Shown here: piece after piece, positions 24,901-30,793 of the stretch
Layout: each line of letters starts with the position of its first letter
How positions within the stretch are numbered: the first letter of the stretch is position 1
Source: JAVBSX01 sp031549145
GTDB lineage: Bacteria; Planctomycetota; Planctomycetia; Pirellulales; Thermoguttaceae
Length of the DNA stretch: 30,793 nt
NCBI GenBank assembly: GCA_031549145.1
Contig: JAVBQI010000235.1
Location: 1-30,793, forward strand
Direction of reading: 5' to 3'
Notes under the pieces: generated by a model
What the model saw: only the letters and a program-made list of their open reading frames with translations
What the model was told of the DNA's origin: nothing
Database searches by the model: none
Program-made: the position numbers and the translations under genes

Positions 24901-27900
24901 TCGGCGGGCTCGATTCGAACACGACGTACTACTTCTGGATCATCGCGGTTTCAGACGCCGAGTACGACAACACCAGTCTCCCCGCCCCGTGCGACGACAG
25001 CGTGTTGACGATGCTCGAAACCCCGGTGTTCGATGAGCCCATCCAATCCTGGAACGTGCTCAATTTCGGGGAAGATGTCACCCTGAGCTGGTCGGCCGTC
25101 CCGGGAGCCGATTATTACGAATTGTGGATTAACGACGTCAACGACGTCGACGGTTGGGTGAGTTTCGACATCGGGAACCGGACCTCGATTCCCTATGTGC
25201 TTCACGCCGGCTCCGAATTCGAATTCAAGGTCGTCGCCCATACCCTTTCCGGCAACATTTCCGCCGAGAGCAACATCGAGACCGTAACGGTCGCCCCGAT
25301 CCGCGAAGCGGATCCCGCAAGCATCGACATCGCAATGAGCGGAGACGGCTTGCCGTTCACCTACAATGTGACGGCGACGGCCGCCGATTCGACGGATACG
25401 GTCAACCTTTACAAATGGACGGTCGGCGGAACCACCCCGAGCGAGGAAGACCTCGATACGCTCGCCCAGATACTCCGGGGAACCGGTCCGGCCGGGACCG
25501 ATTTGAGCGGCTTGGGCTGGGTCCTTTGCGACAATGGGACGGATGCCGTCGATTTGAACGATGGTGAGTCCGCATACTACGTCGCGGTCTCCTTCGTCGA
25601 GAATTTCGTCGCCGGTAAGGACGAGGTCGCGTTGAACGTCGAAGAGGTCGTCGGCACGCACCTCCTCACGCCGAACAACGACACCTACACGTTCAACCCA
25701 ACGGGACGAACCGGGATTCTGGAAATTCCGAGCTCGTATTTCTTCAGTCTCAACGGCAATCCGAGCTGGGACTTCGGGATTTTCGCGATCGAGGGAGACG
25801 GCACGCCATTGACCCCCGAAGAAAGGGACGCTCTGGCCTTTGCGTTCAGTTATGATGAGTCGACCGGGAATTTCACGCTCAATTTGGACCAGACGATCGA
25901 CGGCGGCGGGACGGTCGGCGATTTCCTCGCCAATTATTCCGGAACGGTGTCGATCGTGCTCGACATCACCGCCGAAAACGGGGCGAGCCAGAGCCTGACG
26001 CTGAGCATCGTCTCCGATGCGGCCGTTTTGGACCAGCCGAATGGGCTCGTTTTGATGCCCACAGGCGATCCGGAACGAGCGACTCTCTCTTGGGACCCGG
26101 TTGACAACGCGGACGGTTACGTCGTCAATTACCGGATTCGGAATGCCGACGGGACCTACGACGATTGGCTGCCGCTGAACTCCCTCTTGGGCGGCGCGGG
26201 CGGGGATGTCGATCTCACCAACCCGAGCACTCCTTTCGTTGACATTTATCAGCTGTACATTACGGATGCGGTCTACGAATTTCAAGTGATCGCGACCGAT
26301 TCGACCGGAACGAAGCATACTTCGACGCCGAGCGATTCGATCGAACTGCCGGCCTTGTTCGTCCCCGAAGCCCCGATCGTGACGATCGTCGAGAACGATC
26401 CTTCGAGTGCCAAAGTCGATCTGAGCGATGTCGGATCGAAAACGCTCTGGATCGTTTACAACGGGCAACCGGAACAAGAAATCGACCTGGCGAACGACGG
26501 CGACGTCACGATCGACGGCGATCAGATTGCTTGGGAGATCGTCGACGATGTGCTCACGTTGACCGGGCTGGACGGTGCCAAACCGTTCGAGCTTTACTTC
26601 CAGGAGTCGAACCTTCGCGGGGACGGCATCGGCGAGTCGGCCGAATTCCCGGCCCTGCCGTCGGCGGTCCAAAACCTGGCCTTGGATTCCGTCTACTCGA
26701 ACATCGTCACGATTTCCTTCGACGTTCCCCTCGATGCGACCGGCTATATGGTCGCTTGGAAACTCGCCTCAGGCGACTGGAATGATCCTAACGACATCTT
26801 GGGTGTCGCGAGTTTCGACGGCAACGGGGACGGATTGACGTTCGAAACCTGGTTGGATACGGACACGGAGTACGCGTTCATCGTCGTTTCGGTCAACGAA
26901 CGCGGCGAAACGACCCCGGGCACCGATCTGTCGGTTACGACCGAAGGTCCGCTGTTCGCGCAAATCACCGGCGCGGACCTTTCGGTCAACGACGGTGCGG
27001 CCGCTTACGATATCGCCTTGACCGTCGCGGACGGCTTCGATGCGAGCGAGACGACGGTTTGGCGGTTCCTCGGCGGTGAACCGAGCGAGCTCGATATTTC
27101 GGATTTGCAAGGGCATCTCGCCCAGCATCCCGGATCGACCGAGATTCCGACCAACCCGAACTGGGTGCTCGTGAGCGGAACCGATACGATCGCTCCGATG
27201 GACGACCTGCAAGAAGTCTGGTACGTCGCGGTCAGCATCAACGCGACCGACGATTGGCCCTACGCCGGCGAGCCGTACATGGTCAACGTTCCCGCACTCG
27301 ATCCGGGGACCTTGAGCGGCGATGATGTCGCCTTGGGTGAGAATGTTGTTTTGACGTTCTCGGAAGCCGTCCCGGCCGGAGCGTATCTGCTCGGTTCGCA
27401 AGACGGCGGCGTAATCTGGGGCGGTTTCCCGCTCACTACCCCGGGAATCACGGTTCTCGACGACACGATCACGATTAACACGGCGTTAGTATCGCAGTCC
27501 GAGGGTTATTTTCAATTCCGGCTGGTGATTCCGGGAGCACAACTTTCCGATCCGGAAACGATCACCGCTCCGGTCGAGATCACCGTCGGCGGTTTTACCC
27601 CCATCGAGGCGAGCGTCCCGGACGAGCCGAGCTTTGGCGTGTCCGAGCCGACCGATGAGACGATTTTGGTGAAGTGGGACGCCCCGACCGATCCGGGGAC
27701 GGTGTACGGCGGCGGAGCGGCGACGATTTCCGGTTACCTTCTGGAATGGAGCACCGATTCGGGGTTCGCCGAGGTGATGGGCCAGATCAACCTGCCCGGG
27801 ACCTCGCACCAGTACGCGCTGTCCGGGCTGGACCCGAACATGACGTATTATTTCCGTCTGACCGCCTCCAACGCGACGGGGGACAGCCCTTACGTCGAGA

Positions 27901-29291
27901 CCGCGATCACGACGCTGTACGCCGGGCCGGAATTCGACGAGCCGATGATCACGCCGACCGCCGATGGGAGCACTTACGAGGTCGAGTTGAGCTGGACCGC
28001 CGTTCCGGGAGCGACGAGCTACACCGTCCAGCTTTGGGACAATGCGACAAAGAGTTGGGGCGGCGACTTTATCGTTCCGACCAATGAGGCGCTTCTCTTG
28101 TTGGCTCCCAGCACGGGTCAAGCTTATCGGGTCATCGCCAATGACAATTTTGAGGCGATTTCCGTGCCGAGCGACGGCATTTTTGTCGAAACCGCAGCGG
28201 GCGTGCCGAGCCTCTCAGCCGTCGAATCCGATTGGGTCGGCGGGCAGCTCCCGGTCGAGCTTTTCGCGAATTCCGGCGATCCGGCCGATAGCGTTTCGAT
28301 CTGGAGATGGAACGGAACGACCGGCGGTTCGGAAGCCGCCGCCCTCGCCGCTTTGCTCGGCTCGGAAGGGAACCTGACCGCGGCGGCCGCAGCCGGTTGG
28401 TCGCGGGTTTCGACCGGCGGTTACGCTTCGCTCGTTTTGAATCCGGGAACGTATCATTACGCGGTCCTGGAAACCGGCGAAAACAATTGGGGCGTAATGA
28501 CGTTCGCCGTTTCCGAAATGACGACGATTGATGCCGTGCTGCCGACAGAGCCGGTTTTGAAAGAATCCGGTTCCCATTGGCAGCTCTCGGATACCCCGAG
28601 TGAGACCGCGTATGTTTCAACGATCCGCGTCGTCCCCTCGCAAGAGAACAGCGATCTCGGCCTTTGGGTTTGCCTGAACGGAAGTGCCGATACGCGGCTC
28701 TTGGAGTTGAAAGCGGCCCTGGAAGCAAATTCCAATGAGATCGTGGTCGGAAACAATGTCTGGTTCAAACTCGGCGCGGGTAACGACGCGTTGTTGAAGA
28801 TGGCCTATAACGTCGAAATTGTCAAAGCAGGCGATTCGTATACGTTTGCCGCTGGTAATGCTCAGGGAGGATTCGGCATTCTGATCGGCGGAAGCGTAAG
28901 GTTGGCCGCGGTCGAAATCGTGAACGGCGAAGTGATTCTTTCCAGCGAAAGCGAATTTACGATGTTCGTCGTTCCGGGCGATGTTCCGTCCTGGCCTGGC
29001 AGCATGCCGCAATGGGACGGTTCGAATCCGATCGTCAATAACGGCGACTCCGTGGTCCTCAACTGGGATGCCGTCGTTGGTGTCGATTCGTACCTGATCG
29101 AATACGTCGAAGGGGACGGCTCCGACTGGACCGGCTCCCAAACGGTAAGCACAATCTGGCCGTCCGATACGGTTTCTGGTTTGCTGCCCGAGGCCGAGTA
29201 TTCGTTCCGGATCATCGCGGTGAGTAACACGCTCGCAGGTGCGCCGGTTTATTCGGTCGCCTCGTCGGTCCAAACGCGGCCGCCGGTCTAA
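18906..29291 (+). CDS. Giant secreted multi-domain FN3 protein with planctomycete LEPR-XLL-like N-terminus
   Basis: 3461 residues. The N-terminus is basic and carries LRFETLEQRELLA (LEQRELL at 34-40), the planctomycete LEPR-XLL-like export motif. A beta-rich domain follows, then an EF-hand/dockerin-like loop DANHNGKIDIDG (210-221) and two cadherin/Ig-like regions up to about 475. From about residue 481 to the end I count roughly 22 fibronectin type III-like domains, with recurring NTxYxFxV strands (for example TEYEFQVVAVGSG). Five copies of a different module interrupt them (Trp1631, Trp2171, Trp2719, Trp3133, Trp3254; see findings). The protein ends SSVQTRPPV with no membrane anchor, sorting signal or PEP-CTERM motif, so it is probably released or held non-covalently. 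No enzyme domain is visible. Surface adhesion, polysaccharide binding or cell-cell contact is likely but inferred. The single uninterrupted frame over 10 kb shows it is under selection. Confidence 0.9.
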   Translation: MGLLNFIFGRQNGSENNKKKQERSPRANLRFETLEQRELLANGGILDPGPYHGTVIPGQASSFVIDLTTSTQKEAVVKIDITRDSGLLDPAPVALFQITDSGKVRVPDSQFYVKYDGTSYSSVTVGLAPGKYQVQVEGDLASYGGYICDVFLPGADPNGTDPHVVGMYSSILLEAAYKQINGTITVGDIQYYNMIPGYSANVFGTHPYLDANHNGKIDIDGPASDATLLSLNQAAGTVNVTLVPDTDAPTFGFSLRDSYLEGGVLKSENPVADVQVYDQSDITSFRVSFDGVNWTTFPGRPVNKLYTLSESFLNTVPNSPVQNNIVKPGGYTLYVEATDSYGNTGTNSFSYQIVAPLAAPIANPVTVPNASDVANTSIDVLAECRDPNMSPSTDTTYLSITGVSDVIVPGTLGTPSAAAILAALSIPEGGKSIQFNPGHLFDYLDTGAEFTFSFTYTILRDGGEYASNTVEVTVVGTYSQPVAPSGLQASNILAEQLTLNWTAPTVDADKITGYLYRYSSDNGQTWSNAFPTNSTNTLYTVGGLTHNTPYLFQVATLNPKGQSDWSSPATATTLDFAPNAPASAPTVSGTIPPTASAITIDWVASVVDQNHGAPTEYIVEYTLATNTNWNSSSPIYTQSGITGTSTTIDTNLQSGTEYIFRVRAVNNGGTSTASPVSAPISTESVVPNAPVMQEVSGVQANQVTVNWTWTLGTGGTVSEFQVQYREVTTPASVWTTFPTSAVPTARALIVTGLDPNTEYEFQVVAVGSGSAGNAISATTETATTLLATPILQLKSAPNCKKTTGVYDYSFSWTADPAATFYQFNGTVLDLANPPAGLTLLGGVYTYSLTDPGQGSPVSVNYTLQAFIGDPSDLVNPPSNHSAISTAVPVTIPATPTLTAPTIDFVQDSQSPTGCEISWMQADVYATGYEVQYYDNDPLVDDWVTIPSTGPGIIATIIGDDTSGYTAVIVGLDGDLAYQFRVVATATNLTDAESNELVLPALPTESIPTATGKTETEIDIEFDIADDTDKYMVQWMPATETDWDTATNSGWLTGTGTQLPYTIDSLTSGTTYKIRIVTGNERGETEGTPITETTAVSITLAAPVISLSYDPADPTALFLGFVPVANATDYLVYYRASDNPNSFSDDFAVYTDLDYHAVSGYLTLQLNNTDPDLYYQFKVVATANGLADSDYSNVVSAIALPAQPAQPIVLTPGKANALTVDVSGYAAGIELVWQANLPGAPEMRHMLTPTDIAAGTFEITGLIANQEYAVLVQTSNQRGTIASDITTASTLFAPATRVTIDGTSSQINWVVPDGASSFTYDVYIKGQSDTDYSEIGSGLTTPTCLADNLTTGGTYDVYYVVYEDGNLVGPSEVMSFTQAATAAVPGATAAPTMIDRTASTLRIEWVAPDDGGASPVTYTVQVKISGTWYDVDQATLDFLVSGATISLNGTTASFTGLPDNEEFEVRIKAANIVGDNLEGDRASASFRTLLESPVPTVGTPVWNDGDGVTITSRHYDVPVDWARVWGAAEGYTIEWYDAANDSWVLYENLADTDYDTMVSQPANTSELYRIKALSDPLNANDSEWVEFSVATPASPYPVFTNKGIAFVPGSADDYQVSSDIVPGLDADSTSLWRWTGEGDPDGADLTDLKEALRIDPTMTEFEDWIYIPIVNGHISEIFSAETDPREIWYAAVSIQDGEPGVTPNFGFLTIQSVTIPAEGLVAPTFDGIPTATPLPGGNSVQVDWALASDSEPTSGFYVYYSANAGTTWHRASGLLDAAETSFVVDGLNSNTNYTFKVEALSSPLGKSTMSEEVIALTTLATPTLQQVGLPVWNDTDQTCDVTFTWKAIPGASGYELAFDDGMTPGSIILDVSDLGNLPAGLSYNSATQTFTYIAQQVPGSTVAYTLTALSADNISAPSVPVTVAIGETTAPSAPTDFVSTGRTAGTVSFSWTASLDSGTKIDGSVAAITGYAIYFSETDDFGTATHGRTQTDLTDLTLTVGGLDSNTTYYFWIIAVSDAEYDNTSLPAPCDDSVLTMLETPVFDEPIQSWNVLNFGEDVTLSWSAVPGADYYELWINDVNDVDGWVSFDIGNRTSIPYVLHAGSEFEFKVVAHTLSGNISAESNIETVTVAPIREADPASIDIAMSGDGLPFTYNVTATAADSTDTVNLYKWTVGGTTPSEEDLDTLAQILRGTGPAGTDLSGLGWVLCDNGTDAVDLNDGESAYYVAVSFVENFVAGKDEVALNVEEVVGTHLLTPNNDTYTFNPTGRTGILEIPSSYFFSLNGNPSWDFGIFAIEGDGTPLTPEERDALAFAFSYDESTGNFTLNLDQTIDGGGTVGDFLANYSGTVSIVLDITAENGASQSLTLSIVSDAAVLDQPNGLVLMPTGDPERATLSWDPVDNADGYVVNYRIRNADGTYDDWLPLNSLLGGAGGDVDLTNPSTPFVDIYQLYITDAVYEFQVIATDSTGTKHTSTPSDSIELPALFVPEAPIVTIVENDPSSAKVDLSDVGSKTLWIVYNGQPEQEIDLANDGDVTIDGDQIAWEIVDDVLTLTGLDGAKPFELYFQESNLRGDGIGESAEFPALPSAVQNLALDSVYSNIVTISFDVPLDATGYMVAWKLASGDWNDPNDILGVASFDGNGDGLTFETWLDTDTEYAFIVVSVNERGETTPGTDLSVTTEGPLFAQITGADLSVNDGAAAYDIALTVADGFDASETTVWRFLGGEPSELDISDLQGHLAQHPGSTEIPTNPNWVLVSGTDTIAPMDDLQEVWYVAVSINATDDWPYAGEPYMVNVPALDPGTLSGDDVALGENVVLTFSEAVPAGAYLLGSQDGGVIWGGFPLTTPGITVLDDTITINTALVSQSEGYFQFRLVIPGAQLSDPETITAPVEITVGGFTPIEASVPDEPSFGVSEPTDETILVKWDAPTDPGTVYGGGAATISGYLLEWSTDSGFAEVMGQINLPGTSHQYALSGLDPNMTYYFRLTASNATGDSPYVETAITTLYAGPEFDEPMITPTADGSTYEVELSWTAVPGATSYTVQLWDNATKSWGGDFIVPTNEALLLLAPSTGQAYRVIANDNFEAISVPSDGIFVETAAGVPSLSAVESDWVGGQLPVELFANSGDPADSVSIWRWNGTTGGSEAAALAALLGSEGNLTAAAAAGWSRVSTGGYASLVLNPGTYHYAVLETGENNWGVMTFAVSEMTTIDAVLPTEPVLKESGSHWQLSDTPSETAYVSTIRVVPSQENSDLGLWVCLNGSADTRLLELKAALEANSNEIVVGNNVWFKLGAGNDALLKMAYNVEIVKAGDSYTFAAGNAQGGFGILIGGSVRLAAVEIVNGEVILSSESEFTMFVVPGDVPSWPGSMPQWDGSNPIVNNGDSVVLNWDAVVGVDSYLIEYVEGDGSDWTGSQTVSTIWPSDTVSGLLPEAEYSFRIIAVSNTLAGAPVYSVASSVQTRPPV

Positions 29292-29328
29292 CGTCGACAA
29301 AAAAGAGCCGCATGTGTAGCGCAGCGCA

Positions 29329-29358
29329 ACTTGCGGACCTTGTACACGGTCCGCAAGT
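29329..29358. terminator. Perfect 11-bp hairpin after the giant gene
   Basis: ACTTGCGGACC (29329-29339), loop TTGTACAC, GGTCCGCAAGT (29348-29358), 38 bases past the giant gene's stop. No T-run follows, so it may be a non-classical terminator or a palindromic repeat. A GAGCCGC stretch just upstream resembles the arm of the 11108-11177 palindrome. Confidence 0.55.
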
Positions 29359-29373
29359 CCGGGAGTTGGCCGG

Positions 29374-29403
29374 ACACCGGCGTCTGTGCCGCTCGGCTAA
29401 ACG
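29374..29403. repeat. 30-bp dispersed repeat before hydF (copy 2)
   Basis: 28 of 30 positions match 2645-2674; the two differences are C to T changes at related positions of the small hairpin. It ends 22 bases before the hydF start codon. Confidence 0.7.
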
Positions 29404-29425
29404 AGACAACGGGGGATCACGCTTT

Positions 29426-30625
29426 ATGAGTACGACACCGAAGGGACTTCGGTTGCATATCGGCCTTTTCGGGCGCCGCAACGTCGGGAAGTCCTCGCTT
29501 TTGAATGCGCTCACCCGGCAGCAGAGTTCGATCGTTTCGGACGTTGCCGGGACGACGACCGATCCGGTCGAAAAAACGATGGAACTCCTGCCGATCGGGC
29601 CGGTGCTGTTTATCGACACGGCCGGGATCGACGATGTCGGAGCCCTCGGGGAGCTCCGGGTCGAAAAAACGCGGCAGGTGTTCGACCGGACCGAGATCGC
29701 GATTCTCGTCGTCGATTCCGCGGCCAGTTGGGGACCGTTTGAAGAGCGGATTCTGTCGGAGCTTTCGAGCCGCGGCATCCCGGTGATTCCCGTCTTCAAC
29801 AAATGCGATCTCGGCGAACCGGCGGAAGAGATTCTGGAGCGGTTCCGGGCGGAAAAAATTCCGGTCGTTCGGGCAACGGCCTCCCGGCACCTCGGGATTC
29901 TCGAACTCCGGGAAGCGCTGATCCGGCTTGTTCCGGAAGAGTTTCTCGAACCGCCGCCGATCCTCGCCGACCTGCTCCCGCCGGAGGAACTCGCCTTGCT
30001 CGTGATCCCGATCGACAAGGAAGCCCCCAAAGGCCGGTTGATCCTGCCGCAGGTTCAAACGATTCGCGATCTGCTCGACGGCGATCGGTACTGTCTCGTC
30101 GTCAAGGAAAACCGACTGGCCGATGCCCTCGGGCGACTGAACCGGCCGCCGGCGATCGTCGTTACCGATTCGCAGGCGTTCGCCCAGGTCGACCGGATCG
30201 TTCCCAAAACGGTCCCGCTCACCTCGTTTTCGATTTTGTTCGCCCGACAGAAGGGCAACCTGCCGCTCATGATCGAAGGGGCGAAATCGATCGCGAAGCT
30301 GACGGGCAAGAGCCGCATTTTGATCGCCGAATCGTGTTCGCACCACCCGATCACGGAAGACATCGGGACGGACAAAATTCCGCGATGGTTGCGACGGTTT
30401 CTCGGCAGTGAACCGGAGATCGCCCATGTGCAAGGACACGATTTTCCGCGTGAGAAACTCGCCGAATGGGATCTCGTCATACACTGCGGGGCGTGTATGT
30501 GGAACCGCCGCGAAATGCTGAGCCGGATCATGCAGTGCGAGGAAACCGGAACGCCGATCACCAATTACGGTCTCGCGATCGCAATGATGCTCGGCATCCT
30601 TGATCGGGCGACGGAAATCTTTTAG
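29426..30625 (+). CDS. hydF: [FeFe]-hydrogenase maturation GTPase HydF
   Basis: HydF is the scaffold on which HydE and HydG assemble the 2Fe subcluster of the hydrogenase H-cluster. 399 residues from ATG 29426, preceded by GGGGGA; the family is about 400 long. GTPase motifs are all present: P-loop GRRNVGKS (16-23), GTTTD (switch I), DTAGID (G3) and NKCD (G4). The middle dimerisation domain carries LLPPEELALLVIPIDKEAP. The C-terminal iron-sulfur domain has Cys304 and His306 in ESCSHH, and His353-Cys354 with Cys357 in HCGAC, matching the HydF pattern CxH-x(46-53)-HCxxC with 46 residues between. The protein ends in NYGLAIAMMLGIL, as usual. HydE, HydG and the hydrogenase are not in the window. 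An IS110-type element follows within about 135 bases, which may have separated it from partners. Confidence 0.95.
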   Translation: MSTTPKGLRLHIGLFGRRNVGKSSLLNALTRQQSSIVSDVAGTTTDPVEKTMELLPIGPVLFIDTAGIDDVGALGELRVEKTRQVFDRTEIAILVVDSAASWGPFEERILSELSSRGIPVIPVFNKCDLGEPAEEILERFRAEKIPVVRATASRHLGILELREALIRLVPEEFLEPPPILADLLPPEELALLVIPIDKEAPKGRLILPQVQTIRDLLDGDRYCLVVKENRLADALGRLNRPPAIVVTDSQAFAQVDRIVPKTVPLTSFSILFARQKGNLPLMIEGAKSIAKLTGKSRILIAESCSHHPITEDIGTDKIPRWLRRFLGSEPEIAHVQGHDFPREKLAEWDLVIHCGACMWNRREMLSRIMQCEETGTPITNYGLAIAMMLGILDRATEIF

Positions 30626-30698
30626 ACTCAACAAAAGCCGATCCGGAACGTTCCGCTCCCGATGATATTCAGGAAAGATACGGATCAAGAAGCACAAA

Positions 30699-30759
30699 AT
30701 GGTCTCTCGTAAGCTAAAGTTTGTTTTGCCAACAAACCCTTCAACCTACGGAGACCATC
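30699..30759 (+). promoter_or_regulatory. Structured leader of the IS110-type transposase
   Basis: ATGGTCTC (30699-30706) pairs perfectly with GAGACCAT (30752-30759), enclosing a second hairpin TTTGTT/AACAAA (30721-30726, 30732-30737). The right arm contains the GGAG ribosome site of the transposase (ATG 30761), so the fold would hide it. Such hiding is known in other insertion sequences as protection against read-through. A bridge-RNA segment is an alternative, see findings. Confidence 0.5.
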
Positions 30760-30760
30760 A

Positions 30761-30793
30761 TGTTGTACCTTGGTATCGACCTGCACAAAGCCC
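30761..30793 (+). CDS. IS110-family transposase, N-terminal end only (cut by window edge)
   Basis: Eleven codons read MLYLGIDLHKA. GID(L/V)HK right after the start is the hallmark of the RuvC-like DEDD domain of IS110-family transposases; the Asp is the first catalytic residue. GGAG is 6 bases upstream. The rest of the protein, including the Tnp_20 (transposase IS116/110/902) domain with its catalytic Ser, is off the right edge. The call rests on this short motif, so it is probable rather than certain. The left boundary of the element must lie between the hydF stop (30625) and 30761, which leaves at most 135 bases of leader. Confidence 0.7.

Noticed and set aside
24951..26672. 573-codon frame on the minus strand within the giant gene (and similar ones at 20946-22370 and 22377-23582)
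   Set aside because: Very Arg/Asp/Gly-rich shadows opposite a continuous frame with clear FN3 domains; codon pattern forces them open.

Overview
The window looks like a chromosomal segment of an anaerobic or fermentative planctomycete (Planctomycetota). The reasons are: a very large secreted protein that begins with the LEPR-XLL-like motif (here LEQRELL, residues 34-40) known from planctomycete exported proteins; a C-type sulfatase and an alpha-L-rhamnosidase with signal peptides; few Shine-Dalgarno sequences; and HydF plus a FocA-type formate channel, which fit hydrogen/formate metabolism. The assignment is inference; no rRNA or other marker is present. I found no tRNA, rRNA or CRISPR array.

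Layout. 1-273: 5' part of infC (IF-3), leaving the left edge. 470-2362: a GspK-type minor pseudopilin. 2668-4205: a two-gene unit, hemolysin III/TrhA family then FocA family. 4206-6144: gene-poor accessory stretch with an unknown gene, a degenerate ISAs1-like transposase, hairpins and a possible DNA-binding-protein remnant. 6145-8613: hybrid histidine kinase with an FN3-like sensor segment. 8669-11053: secreted GH78-like rhamnosidase, convergent with the kinase over a shared palindrome. 11186-12196: zinc-ribbon membrane protein. 12447-15841: sulfatase, isochorismatase-family hydrolase and sn-glycerol-1-phosphate dehydrogenase on the minus strand. 15991-16863: secreted MBL-fold hydrolase. 17013-17801: secreted Pro/Gln-rich protein. 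17802-18905: 1.1 kb without a gene but with a dispersed palindrome, 20-bp tandem repeats and a 261-bp MITE-like element. 18906-29291: one 3461-residue secreted FN3-type giant. 29426-30625: hydF. 30761-end: first codons of an IS110-type transposase behind a structured leader.

How the genes may work together. The secreted rhamnosidase, sulfatase and MBL hydrolase suggest use of sulfated or rhamnose-containing glycans. The giant FN3 protein may be a surface or matrix adhesin and the FN3-bearing kinase a sensor of external material; neither ligand is known. HydF (with HydE/HydG expected elsewhere) and FocA point to fermentative hydrogen and formate handling.

The most unusual material is (a) a five-copy Trp-containing module inside the giant protein that does not look like FN3, and (b) the density of palindromic elements in the gaps, several of them recurring within the window, some overlapping stop codons, and one MITE-like element ending about 37 bp before the giant gene's start codon.
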